Source: Acidobacteriota bacterium (GTDB lineage: Bacteria; Acidobacteriota; Terriglobia; Bryobacterales; UBA6623). From it: a DNA stretch of 56,494 nt. A model generated the notes under the pieces. The model had not been told where the DNA came from, ran no database searches, and was given only the letters and a program-made list of their open reading frames with translations. Positions 37,214-46,233 of the stretch are shown here, one piece after another (the first letter of the stretch is position 1; each line of letters starts with the position of its first letter). The position numbers and the translations under genes are program-made. Location: the NCBI GenBank assembly GCA_027624045.1, contig JAQBUE010000007.1, positions 1-56,494 of the forward strand. Direction: 5' to 3'.

Positions 37214-37306
37214 ATGAAGACGATCGGTCGCAATGGGCTCAATCAATGCCAGTACTCTGGACCCTCAACCCCGCCAAGTTTTGGCCCGCGAAGGTACGTC
37301 TTATGA
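37214..37306 (+). CDS. Short coupled ORF between nuoL-like and nuoM-like genes
   Basis: A 30-codon frame (MKTIGRNGLNQ..., ending RRYVL) starts at ATG 37214 behind GAGGAGG at 37204-37210 and ends in TGA that overlaps the ATG of the NuoM-like gene (ATGA at 37303-37306). It fills the only sizeable gap in the second half of the operon. The product has no recognised domain and is not membrane-like. The strong Shine-Dalgarno is only 3 bases from the ATG. It probably serves to couple translation across the gap. Confidence 0.4.
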   Translation: MKTIGRNGLNQCQYSGPSTPPSFGPRRYVL

Positions 37307-38802
37307 GCTTAGTCTTTACCGATCACCTCATTAGCTGGATGATCGCAGTTCCGTTCCTAACCATAGCGGTGGTCCTCTTTTTGCCCAGCGACCAGTGGGT
37401 TCGGCGTGTCGCGCTCGCCGGAACTCTGACCAACCTCGGGCTGACAGGCGTGCTCTGGTCAGGATTCGACTTGTCAACGAAAGGCATGCAGTTCGTCGAG
37501 CGGTCCGAATGGATGCCGACGTTCAATATCGCATATGCGGTCGGAGTGGACGGGATCAGTATTCTGCTGGTATTGCTTACCACGCTGCTTTCGCCCCTGT
37601 GCGTCTTAGCGTCGTGGAAGGTGATTGACACAAAGGTCAAGGCCTTCATGGGACTGGTCCTTCTCGTCGAAGGCGCCATGATCGTCGTCTTCACTGCCTT
37701 GGACATGTTCCTCTTCTTCATGTTGTGGGAAGTCACGATGATTCCCATGTACTTCATGATCATCCTGTGGGGCGGACCGGACCGCGTTGCCGCCGGGATC
37801 AAGTTTGTCTTGTATAGCTTGACGGGTAGTCTTCTCCTCCTGGTAGGAATTCTGGGACTGTACCTCCATGGCGGGCATTCCTTTGACATGTTGCATCTGG
37901 CGCGGCAGAGCTATCCTACCGATACCCAGGCGTGGATTTTTCTCGCTTTTCTGCTGGCCTTTGCCATCAAGCTGCCAATGGTTCCGTTTCATTCCTGGCT
38001 TCCGGACGCCCATTCCGAGGCGCCGACGGCCGGCAGTGTCATTCTGGCTGGTGTGCTGCTCAAGATGGGAGGCTACGGATTCTTGCGCTTCTGCCTTCCC
38101 ATGCTGCCGGACGCCTGCGAGCGCTTTGGTCCCGCCGTTCTGTGGCTCTCCGTCGTCGCGATTCTCTACGGCGGATGCCTCGCCCTCGCCCAGTCCGACC
38201 TCAAGAAGCTGGTCGCCTACTCTTCCATCTCGCACATGGGCTTCGTCACGCTGGGCATTTTCTCATTCAATAGCCAAGGCATCCAGGGCGCCGTCCTGCA
38301 AATGTTCAATCACGGTATTACGACCGGGGCCCTGTTCTTGGCTGTCGGGCAGTTGTACGACCGAACTCATAGTCGTTTGATCTCGGACTATGGCGGCCTT
38401 CACAAACCCATGCCCCGGTTCGTGGTGTTCCTATCGATTTTCTCGGTCGCGTCCTTCGGTCTGCCGGGAGCATCGAACTTCATCGGTGAGTTCTTAGTAC
38501 TGGTAGGCGCCTCGTACACGAGCTTCGTCCGGGTCCTGCTAGCCATGGGCGGAATTGTCCTGGCGGCGGCCTACATGCTGTGGATGCTGCAACGCGTTGT
38601 TCTCGGAGAGGCACCCCGCAAGATCGCGCTCCTTCCTGATCTGAGCGTCCGGGAAACGGTTACGCTCGTGCCGCTAACCGTCATGATTTTCCTCGTCGGT
38701 TTATATCCGGGCCCGCTCATGCAACTCCTGGACGCCAGCGTTACCAATCTACTGGAGCAGACGAAAGGTGCTATCCCGGTCGACCTAGCGGTGCTCGACT
38801 GA
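37303..38802 (+). CDS. NuoM-like antiporter subunit
   Basis: The 499-residue protein has the NuoM/ND4 features: YAVGVDGISILLVLLTTLL, MLWEVTMIPMYFMIILWG with the helix-5 Glu, FAIKLPMVPFHSWLPDAH with helix-7 Lys and the SEAPTAGSVILAGVLLKMGGYG block, and SDLKKLVAYSSISHMGFV. It is the third antiporter-like chain. ATG 37303 (MSLVFTDHLISW) fits the family N-terminus; the frame is open to 37153, but that part is translated intergenic DNA overlapping the preceding gene. No quinone- or redox-module genes (NuoB, C, D, I or hydrogenase) follow; the operon ends here. Confidence 0.92.
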   Translation: MSLVFTDHLISWMIAVPFLTIAVVLFLPSDQWVRRVALAGTLTNLGLTGVLWSGFDLSTKGMQFVERSEWMPTFNIAYAVGVDGISILLVLLTTLLSPLCVLASWKVIDTKVKAFMGLVLLVEGAMIVVFTALDMFLFFMLWEVTMIPMYFMIILWGGPDRVAAGIKFVLYSLTGSLLLLVGILGLYLHGGHSFDMLHLARQSYPTDTQAWIFLAFLLAFAIKLPMVPFHSWLPDAHSEAPTAGSVILAGVLLKMGGYGFLRFCLPMLPDACERFGPAVLWLSVVAILYGGCLALAQSDLKKLVAYSSISHMGFVTLGIFSFNSQGIQGAVLQMFNHGITTGALFLAVGQLYDRTHSRLISDYGGLHKPMPRFVVFLSIFSVASFGLPGASNFIGEFLVLVGASYTSFVRVLLAMGGIVLAAAYMLWMLQRVVLGEAPRKIALLPDLSVRETVTLVPLTVMIFLVGLYPGPLMQLLDASVTNLLEQTKGAIPVDLAVLD

Positions 38803-39027
38803 TCCGTTGTGGCTATCGTTTGTTCCATCGGCAGCAACAAAGGTCCGAATTCCGACACGCCGTGTGAGCTTCGTCGGGTTTAGATCGATCGTTTGTGCCG
38901 TGCCAGAGCGGCCGGCGTGGGGCGTATCCGTGAATCGGAGACCCTGAATCTCGGCACGTGACCGTTCGTTGGACGAAGGTCACCTTCGAGCGGTGACGAC
39001 TCCCGGATGGCGGTTCGCAGCGATCTC

Positions 39028-39240
39028 TCAGGCCGCTTTCCCCGGGTAGCGATGATGCAGCCCGCCAACAACCCGCATCTCAATCAACTGGCCGATTTCC
39101 GGCGGCGCGGTCTTGACCTCCTCGACGCCCATCGCTGTCACGCAGTCCCGGAAGGCCTTTCCAGAGACTCCGTCCCGATCGCGCAGCAGGAACCGGGGAG
39201 CGATGTCCCAGGGAAACGGCTCCCGAGTCTGCTGAGCTGT
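39028..39240 (-). pseudogene. IS transposase remnant (rve integrase-core type)
   Basis: Minus-strand translation reads TAQQTREPFPWDIAPRFLLR, then DRDGVSGKAFRDCV, TAMGVEEVKTAPP, and directly EIGQLIEMRVVGGLHHRYPGKAA before a stop. The first part matches the DDE integrase core that surrounds the second Asp of common IS transposases; the last part matches their C-terminal end. The middle, including the catalytic Glu segment, is deleted, and the N-terminus is missing. It is a decayed insertion sequence. The 225 bases between the NuoM-like gene and this remnant contain nothing I recognise. Confidence 0.7.
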
Positions 39241-39327
39241 CTATTTCGCTGTGGGAGCCACCCCTGCAAGCGGCATCTTAGTGCCAGATTAGTGTCAAAC
39301 CCGTACCAAAGCTGTTCCAAAAGTCGG

Positions 39328-39651
39328 TCAGTTCGGCTTTGCCGTGCCAAAATGCCTTTCGTGCTCGTTGGCCTTGGGGTCCAGCCGGTCAAGAGCTTCC
39401 CGCATCATCCCGAGCTTGGCTTGGCTGTAGCGTTTGAACACTGTCGAATCTTTCTGACGTAGCATCCGCGTCACGAAATGATCCGCCACTCCGCCGGCAC
39501 GCAGCCTCGTCGCGAACGTATGCCGCAACTCGTAGATCGAGAAGCGCGGAACCCCTGCACGTTCGAGTGTCGAAGCCCAGATCTTCTTGAAGGTCGTCAG
39601 GTGCGGAGCGGCCTGGGGACCAGGCGCAGCTGCGCCGAAGGTCGATGCCAC
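39328..39651 (-). pseudogene. Tyrosine recombinase, C-terminal fragment
   Basis: The 107-codon fragment carries the catalytic C-terminus of a phage-type integrase: RAGVPRFSIYELRHTFATRL with the second conserved Arg and its His partner, RMLRQKDSTVFKRYSQ with the Tyr nucleophile. The N-terminal DNA-binding domain and the first catalytic Arg box are missing, roughly 200 or more residues. It abuts the end of the Gfo/Idh/MocA gene. With the IS remnant it marks the distal edge of the block that begins at tRNA-Ser. I found no obvious copy of the tRNA 3' end nearby. Confidence 0.8.
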
Positions 39652-39702
39652 ACGAAAGATAGCGGAGACCCTTTCGGTGAGGCATGCAAAGGCTTGGTCT
39701 TG

Positions 39703-40956
39703 CTATACGTCATCGGGGATGACGTATGGGGGGCGACCGGAGCGCTTTAGTAGCGCGTTTGCTTCCGCGCAATCGCTGAAGTGTTCTCCGGCGGGGTCGA
39801 AGTTGACCTCATGGCCCACGCGGTAGGCGATGTTGCCGAGGTGACACAGGGCAGTCGAAAGGGCCGTCTCGCGGATCTCGGCGTTGAGCCCGCTGCGATC
39901 GTTGGCGCGGACGGCTTCAACCCAGTTGGCGTAGTGGTTGATGTCGGGCAGTCGCTCGACGGGCGGCTCGGGCTGCTTGTTGCGGCCAAGAGTGATCTGG
40001 AACCGCTTGTCGTTCATGTGCAGATGTCCCTTGGTGCCGAAAAAGTCCCACGACATCGGCTCAGCCGTGTACAAATCGCGGATCTCACCGACGATGGCGG
40101 CGCCGTCAGGGTATTCCCAACGCACAGTCTGGGTATTGGGGGTTTGGGCCTGATCCTTGTAGCCGTAGCGGCCGCCCCAGCAACTAACCCGCGTTGGCAG
40201 CTCTTTTCCTATACCCCAGCGAGAAATATCGACCAAGTGGATGCCGTTGTTACCCAGTTCGCCGTTACCAAAATCCCAGAACCAGTGCCAGTTATAGTGG
40301 ACCAAGTTGGCGTGGTAAGGCTGCTCGGGAGCGGGCCCCAGCCACAAGTCCCAGTTGAGCCAGTTCGGCGGCGGCTCGGTGGGCTTAAAGCCGATCGACT
40401 CGCGGTTGCCGGGGAAGAACCACTTGGCCAGGTAGATGTCACCGATCGCGCCGTCGTGGATAAGCTGCATGGCGCGTCGGAAGAGGCCGTCGGAGCGGCG
40501 CTGTGTACCGCCCTGCACGATGCGGTTGTATTTGCGGCTGGCGGCCACAAGCTGATGGCCCTCAAAGATATCGTGCGAAACGGGTTTTTCGCAATAGACG
40601 TGTTTGCCGGCTTGCATCGCCCAAATGGCGGTGAGCGCATGCCAGTGATTGGTGGTGGCGATGACGACGGCGTCAATCGAGGCGTCCTCGAAAACCCGGC
40701 GCATGTCGGCTTCAGCTTTGGGACGGTTCCCGTTGTTTTGAAGAATCCAGCCGGCGGCTTCCTCGGCGCGGTTGCCGTCGGGGTCGACCACAGCGCCGAT
40801 TTCGACGCCGGGGACCTTGGAGAATTGCTTCATCAGCGCTGTGCCGCGGCCGCCCATGCCGATGATAGCGAGGCGAACGGGTTTATCCTGCGCGGAGGCG
40901 AGGGCGGTGGAGGCGGCCGCGGTAGCGGTCGTAGAGAGAAATTGTCGGCGATTCAC
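39703..40956 (-). CDS. Secreted Gfo/Idh/MocA-family oxidoreductase
   Basis: The 417-residue protein has a Tat-type leader (NRRQFLSTTATAAASTALASA) and the family's NAD(P)-binding start RLAIIGMGGRGTALMKQF, then VVDPDGN, AVVIATTNHWHALTAIWAM, and the EKPV motif in YCEKPVSHDIFEG. The C-terminal domain contains HYNWHWFWDFGNGELGNNGIHLVD, a sequence common in acidobacterial and planctomycete members. They act on sugars or inositols, with bound cofactor in the periplasm. GTG 40956 gives the compact leader; the open frame upstream is not protein-like. Substrate unknown. Confidence 0.85.
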   Translation of the reverse strand: MNRRQFLSTTATAAASTALASAQDKPVRLAIIGMGGRGTALMKQFSKVPGVEIGAVVDPDGNRAEEAAGWILQNNGNRPKAEADMRRVFEDASIDAVVIATTNHWHALTAIWAMQAGKHVYCEKPVSHDIFEGHQLVAASRKYNRIVQGGTQRRSDGLFRRAMQLIHDGAIGDIYLAKWFFPGNRESIGFKPTEPPPNWLNWDLWLGPAPEQPYHANLVHYNWHWFWDFGNGELGNNGIHLVDISRWGIGKELPTRVSCWGGRYGYKDQAQTPNTQTVRWEYPDGAAIVGEIRDLYTAEPMSWDFFGTKGHLHMNDKRFQITLGRNKQPEPPVERLPDINHYANWVEAVRANDRSGLNAEIRETALSTALCHLGNIAYRVGHEVNFDPAGEHFSDCAEANALLKRSGRPPYVIPDDV

Positions 40957-41157
40957 GGAGTCATGGTAGCAAAGCGAGCTGAATGGCAGCAGGGTATTGG
41001 GCACAGCGGAAAGGCGACAAAACTCGGGGCGCAGATCCGCGATAATGTCCGCGTAGGCAGACCCGCCTGGCATGCGGCTAGACTTGAGGACACTGGCGTC
41101 ACCAAGTGATGCCGAGACGAGCTTACGCGCTCATCATGTACCTTCCTGTCCCTGTAA

Positions 41158-42198
41158 CGCTGTCCGTTTCAAGAAGCTTTTCAGGCTGGGCCAGTCCGTT
41201 GTTTTTCGCTTACGCCCTTCTTTGGGGACGGCGACATCGATATTGTTTTCGGCAGCGACGCCGGCGCAAACTCGATGTGGTGGTGGGAGAACCCCTATCC
41301 GGACTATGCGCCGGGAAAACGCTGGACTCGTCACGTGATCAAGGCGTCAGGTGGCAACAAGCACCATGATCAGATGTTCGGCGACTTCGACGAAGACGGC
41401 CGGGCTGAACTGATCTCGTGGAACCAGCGCGCCCACGCCCTGCTGATGTTTGAGATCCCCGAAAACCCGAAGACGGACGCGGAGTGGCCTGTACGCGTGA
41501 TCTACGAGTGGGAAGGCGCGGAGCACGAGGGCTTGGCGGCCGCCGATATCGACCTGGACGGCGTCGCCGACCTCGTCGGTGGCGGCCGTTGGTTCGAGCA
41601 CACGGGTGGTGGCTCGTTCAAGCCGCATATCATCGACGACGGGTCGCGCTTTTCGCGGGCGGCCGTCGGGCAGATCGTCGAGGGTGGCCGCCCGGAGGTG
41701 GTTTTCGCACCGGGCGATATCAACGGGTCCATCCGCTGGTACGAGTGGAAGGACGGCGGGTGGATCGGGCATGACCTCCCGATTCCCGATTTGATACATG
41801 GGCACTCGATCGGTGTGGGGGATGTGAACGGCGACGGCCACGCAGACATTTTTTCGGCTGAGATGGGCCAATGGGGTAAGCAGGCAGACGGCAACAATCC
41901 CATTGCACGGCTACGCGTCTTCTACGGCAAGGGCACCGGCAAGTTCACAGAGCAGGTCATCGCAAGCGGCTTTGGTAACCATGAGTCGCGCATCGCCGAT
42001 CTCGATGGAGACGGTGACCTTGACATCTTGGGCAAGCCGTACAACTGGAAGACTCCGCGCATCGACGTCTGGATCAACGAGTCGCCGGCCAAGGAGAAAC
42101 TACCGCTCGACCGCTGGGTACGGCATGTAATCGATGAGGAAAAGCCGTGGCGCCAGGGAATCGGTCGTGAACCTCCGACGGCTGGAGTTTTGACCTGA
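41158..42198 (+). pseudogene. FG-GAP/VCBS repeat protein fragment
   Basis: The frame reads as a run of beta-propeller repeats with calcium-binding DxDxDG-like loops: FGDGDIDIVFGSD, MFGDFDEDGRAELI, AAADIDLDGVADLVGG, VGDVNGDGHADIF and IADLDGDGDLDILG. The first repeat lies upstream of the first ATG (41275), and no leader exists before the stop at 41155-41157, so the natural N-terminus is missing. The end (EEKPWRQGIGREPPTAGVLT) leaves the repeat pattern abruptly, so the C-terminus also looks cut. Homologs are secreted and often adjoin Gfo/Idh/MocA genes. It may still be expressed from ATG 41275, but without export. Confidence 0.6.
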
Positions 42199-42368
42199 CA
42201 ACGCTTGTCGACTTCGCCAAGTTGCACGCTGGAGCGGCCTGTCATGGTGCATGATCTGCCCGCCTGCGGCAAGCGCATCGTGCAGCGATTCGTGCAGCGA
42301 TCCGTAGGAAGGTAGACTAGAATGCAAATGAGCGCGAGCCGCTGCTCGAGCGCTTCTCTGACCTAGCC

Positions 42369-44705
42369 GTGAAGCTCAATACCGCGCATAGTGCCGCCGT
42401 GGCGATCGCGCTCGCGATCCAGCCGTTCGGTGTTGCCCGAGCTGCCGATGACGCCGCGGCCTTCTCACGCGACATCCGCCCGGTCCTCGCCGAACACTGC
42501 GGCGCGTGTCATGATCCCGCGAAATCCAAAAACGGCCACGACTTCCTCAAATCTGAGTCCGCCACCGACGTAGAGACCAGACGCACTCTCTGGCGCAGCG
42601 TCGCGACTCAGTTGAGAAATCGCACGATGCCGCCGGGCGACGCGAAACTGCCGAAACCGGACCGCTTGCTGGTCGCAGACTGGATCGAGACGCGTTTGCG
42701 AACCACGGGTTGTACAGGCGACGAATACGCCGGCTACGTCGCTCCTCGACGGCTTAATCGCCGCGAATACCGCAACACGGTTCGGGACCTCTTCGGAGTC
42801 GATCTCCCTATTGCGGAGCTGTTTGCGGCCGACGAGTCGGGCGGCGCCGGCTTCGATACCAACGGGGAGACCCTTTATCTGCCGCCGATGATGATCGAGC
42901 GCTACATGGATGCCGCGGAGGAAGTTGTCAATCGGCTGATCGTCTCGCTGCCGCTTAACCGCGTCTTCCTCTCGCACGAGCTGACGCCCCCAAGTCCTGC
43001 TCCTCCGGCGGGGCAGAAACCGGCCCGGAAGCTGAATCCAGGGGAGCGGTTGAGCACGGCGATCACTGTGTTCTCAGAGGGCCGCTACGCTTTGCGCGTT
43101 TCGGCTGAGCGCCCCCCCGTGACGCCATTCACCGTAGAGGTCGAGGTTGACGGCGTAACGGTGGGAGAGCTGTCGTACCCGGTCGACTACAACGGCGGCG
43201 CGACGGCGCGAACCGAGCGTGCGAATCTCTCCCGCGGCGCCCACACGATCTCAGTCGTCAACGGTTCTGAGCCGATCGATCTCTACAGCTTGACAGTGAC
43301 CGAGGAAAAGGAGCCGGCGACCGCCGGTCATCGCGCCCTGCATCATCGGCTCTTGGGGATTGAAGCCGGGCAAACTCCGGTGGCGCCGCGAGTCGCCGTC
43401 AAGCGCTTACTGGCAAAGCTTTTGCCACGAGCCTACCGGCAACCGGTCGGGCCGCCGGAGATCGAACGGGTTCTTGGACTCTATGACCGTGCCGCGGAGC
43501 GGGGAGATCCTTTCGAGGAAGCCCTGAAGTATGCCCTCAAAGGCGTGCTGATCTCACCGCGATACCTCTTCCGGGTCGAGGAACCTCCTGACGGCGAGGG
43601 CCTTCACCCGCTGAGTTCATACGAAATGGCTTCGCGGCTGTCTTACTTTCTCTGGTCGACCAGTCCCGACGAGGAGTTGCTAAAACTTGCGGCCGAGGGC
43701 CGGCTTCAAGATTCGGAGACTCTTGCCGGGCAAGTCGACCGAATGCTCGACGATCCGCGATCACGGGCTTTGGCGGGTTCGTTTGTTGGTCAGTGGCTGG
43801 GCACGAACGAGATCGGGGGACGGGCCGTCCCGTTGCTGACTGAGCTGCAACACTTCTACACGCCTGCTGTCGCGGCCGATTTGAGGGAACAGCCCGAGCT
43901 GCTCTTCCATTACATCCTCACCGCGAACCGCAGCGTGCTCGACCTGCTGGACGCCCCCTACACCTTCCTGACCGCCCGTCTGGCGAAGTACTACCAGATC
44001 GAAGACGCGGTACAGGGCCTCGGGCCGAGCGGTTTCGAGCGAGTGAACTGGCCCGATGATCGCCGAGCGGGCGTGCTGGGTTTGGCGTCAGTCTTGGCAA
44101 TGACTTCGCATTACCGCCAGGCAAGCCCGGTTTTGCGCGGCGCCTGGGTGCTCGAGACCCTCCTCGGTACGCCTGTGCCGCCGCCGCCCGATGTTCCGGA
44201 ATTGCCGCCAGCTAAGAAGGGCCAGCCCTTGGCGACACGAGAGCTTCTCGAGGCTCATCGGGCGTCAACCGCGTGCGCGGCGTGCCATAACTTGATGGAC
44301 CCAATCGGACTGGCTCTTGAGAACTTCGACTGGATGGGCCGCTGGCGTGATACCGAACCGGATGGCCGCCCGGTCGACGCTTCGGGGGCGTTGCCGAGCG
44401 GTGAGACGTTCAACGGCCCCGTCGAGCTGCGCGCGGTACTGATCGAGCGCAAGGAGGAGTTCCTGCGGCAACTCGTCGGCAAGGTCCTGGGCTACGCGAT
44501 CGGCCGCGGACAACAGGACGGCGATCAGTGCACCATCGAGCAAATCGCGAAGCGACTTGCCGACGACGGCTATCGGGCACGGACCTTGATCCGGGAGATT
44601 GTGCTGAGCGCGCCGTTTCGCAACCTTCAGGGAGGCATCGAGATCACCCATCAATCCGAGCCTTTGAAGCGCGCCTCCCCCCGCCGCCTGCTGGAGACGA
44701 AGTAG
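42369..44705 (+). CDS. Secreted DUF1592/1588/1585/1587-type protein with cytochrome-like ends
   Basis: The 778-residue protein has a signal peptide (cleavage near GVARAAD), an N-terminal haem c motif CGACH (Cys44, Cys47, His48), then the DUF1587 block LNRREYRNTVRDLFGVDL, a carbohydrate-binding-like beta segment (about 220-310), the DUF1595/1592 blocks (AYRQPVGPPEIERVLGLYDR, SYEMASRLSYFLWSTSPDEELL), DUF1588 and DUF1585, with a second CAACH at Cys636-His640. This domain set is abundant in Planctomycetes and Acidobacteria, usually paired with DUF1552; function unknown. GTG 42369 is the start. The DUF1552 gene follows 33 bases later, as usual. Confidence 0.85.
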   Translation: MKLNTAHSAAVAIALAIQPFGVARAADDAAAFSRDIRPVLAEHCGACHDPAKSKNGHDFLKSESATDVETRRTLWRSVATQLRNRTMPPGDAKLPKPDRLLVADWIETRLRTTGCTGDEYAGYVAPRRLNRREYRNTVRDLFGVDLPIAELFAADESGGAGFDTNGETLYLPPMMIERYMDAAEEVVNRLIVSLPLNRVFLSHELTPPSPAPPAGQKPARKLNPGERLSTAITVFSEGRYALRVSAERPPVTPFTVEVEVDGVTVGELSYPVDYNGGATARTERANLSRGAHTISVVNGSEPIDLYSLTVTEEKEPATAGHRALHHRLLGIEAGQTPVAPRVAVKRLLAKLLPRAYRQPVGPPEIERVLGLYDRAAERGDPFEEALKYALKGVLISPRYLFRVEEPPDGEGLHPLSSYEMASRLSYFLWSTSPDEELLKLAAEGRLQDSETLAGQVDRMLDDPRSRALAGSFVGQWLGTNEIGGRAVPLLTELQHFYTPAVAADLREQPELLFHYILTANRSVLDLLDAPYTFLTARLAKYYQIEDAVQGLGPSGFERVNWPDDRRAGVLGLASVLAMTSHYRQASPVLRGAWVLETLLGTPVPPPPDVPELPPAKKGQPLATRELLEAHRASTACAACHNLMDPIGLALENFDWMGRWRDTEPDGRPVDASGALPSGETFNGPVELRAVLIERKEEFLRQLVGKVLGYAIGRGQQDGDQCTIEQIAKRLADDGYRARTLIREIVLSAPFRNLQGGIEITHQSEPLKRASPRRLLETK

Positions 44706-44738
44706 TGCAAGGTCGTGCTAGCCTATGAACGAATCGCC

Positions 44739-46121
44739 ATGTCGAAACCGTTGACCCGTCGCACGATTCTGCAAGGAGCGGGAGTCGCTCTTTCGCTCCC
44801 TTGGCTCGAGTCCATCGCGGACGGGGCCGCCGTGAGCGCCACGGAAAGTCTGGAAGAGCCGCCGCTGCGACTAGCCTGCCTGTTCGTGCCGAATGGCGTG
44901 CGGCCGGACCATTGGACTCCGCCGGGCGATGGTGCCAACTACGAGCTGACGCCGCACCTCGAACCCCTGGCGAGACACAAGAACGAGCTTCTCGTGCTCG
45001 AAAACCTTTGGAACGAGAACACGGTCGGCCGCAATGGGCACTGGCCGAAAGTCCCCGTCTGGCTATCCGGCGGCTTCGTCGAGCGGACGACGGGCGGTGA
45101 TCTCGATTCAGGCGGTACGAGCGTCGATCAGCTGCTGGCGCAGCGCTGCGGCGACGGCACGCCGTTACCCTCTCTTGAGCTCGGCATTGACTCACCCCGC
45201 AGCGGCATCGATACAGCCGGCGGCGGCTTTCCGCGGGCGCTCGGGTCGTTCCTTTCCTGGGCGGACCACAACACGCCCGTTCCCAAAGAGATCGTCCCGC
45301 AGTTGGCGTTCGATCGGCTGTTCCGCAATCGCCGCGCTCCCGTCGTGTCGAGTCTCAACCCCCGCGACCGCTCGCTGGTGAGCTCCTTGCAGCGGGATGA
45401 GACAAGCTTGCTCGATGTCGTAGCGGAGCAGGCGAAACAGATTCGTCGAAAAGGCTCTCGGACGGACCAAGCGCGGCTCGACGAGTATTTCGAATCGATC
45501 CGCGCGGTCGAGCGTCGTCTCGAGGCCTCGCTCCAACCGCAAAAGCGTTGGATCAACAAAGGCGAGTTCCCCGTCGATCGACCAGCCCCGGGGACGCCTG
45601 AGTCGCACGCCGAACACGTGCGCCTGATGCTCGATATCCTCGTCTTGGCGTTCTGGACCGACTCCACTCGGATCGCAACGTTCATGATGGGAGACGCCCA
45701 GAGCTCGCAGGATTACACCTTCCTCGATGGCGTTACTGAAACCTCCTTCCATGGGCTGTCACACCACCGCGAAGACCCGGCACGGCGCGCCCAGTACGAA
45801 CAGATCGTCACGTGGCACGTCGAGCAGTTCGCGTATTTCCTTGACTGCATGCGCAGCCTCGACGAAGGCGGCGCTTCATTGCTTGACAACTCGATGGTTC
45901 TCTACGGTGGATCGCTCAAAGACGGCAACCAACACGTCGAAGAGAACCTGCCGCTCATCCTCGCCGGACGCGGCAAGGGCTCTCTCTCGCCAGGCCGACG
46001 CCTGCGCGCGCCGGAGAACACCCCGATGTGCAACCTCCACCTGGCGCTGATGCACCGTATGGGCGTTAAAGAGAAATCATTCGGCGACAGCACCGGCGTC
46101 CTTCGCGGCTTGGACGTCTAG
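44739..46121 (+). CDS. Secreted DUF1552 protein
   Basis: The 460-residue protein has a Tat-type leader (TRRTILQGAGVALSLPWLES) and the DUF1552 hallmarks: LACLFVPNGVRPDHWTP, LDSGGTSVDQLLAQRCGDGT-like block, FDRLFRNR, LDEYFESIRAVERRLE, and SFHGLSHHREDP followed by LDNSMVLYGGSLKDGNQH. The fold is related to alkaline phosphatase/sulfatase-like proteins, but the reaction is unknown. It pairs with the DUF1592-type gene, and the two are probably one periplasmic functional unit. ATG 44739 has no strong Shine-Dalgarno; GTG 44715 in frame adds eight residues before the twin-arginine region and is less likely. Confidence 0.85.
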   Translation: MSKPLTRRTILQGAGVALSLPWLESIADGAAVSATESLEEPPLRLACLFVPNGVRPDHWTPPGDGANYELTPHLEPLARHKNELLVLENLWNENTVGRNGHWPKVPVWLSGGFVERTTGGDLDSGGTSVDQLLAQRCGDGTPLPSLELGIDSPRSGIDTAGGGFPRALGSFLSWADHNTPVPKEIVPQLAFDRLFRNRRAPVVSSLNPRDRSLVSSLQRDETSLLDVVAEQAKQIRRKGSRTDQARLDEYFESIRAVERRLEASLQPQKRWINKGEFPVDRPAPGTPESHAEHVRLMLDILVLAFWTDSTRIATFMMGDAQSSQDYTFLDGVTETSFHGLSHHREDPARRAQYEQIVTWHVEQFAYFLDCMRSLDEGGASLLDNSMVLYGGSLKDGNQHVEENLPLILAGRGKGSLSPGRRLRAPENTPMCNLHLALMHRMGVKEKSFGDSTGVLRGLDV

Positions 46122-46233
46122 CGGCATTGTCACGGTAACGGGGGTGGCTGGCGAATTCGTCAGAACTGGAGAGATGGCCGTTTCGGGACTGGCGTCCGTC
46201 TTTCCAACGACGCATGCGCTCGATGAGCATTGT

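Noticed and set aside
28069..38802. Reading the operon as an ordinary Mrp Na+/H+ antiporter or as complex I
   Set aside because: Mrp lacks DabA, SulP and a NuoM-like chain and has a fused MrpA; complex I needs redox subunits that are absent here.
39000..39660. Attachment-site copy of the tRNA-Ser 3' end
   Set aside because: I scanned for the T-arm and acceptor sequence and saw no convincing repeat, so no att site is annotated.
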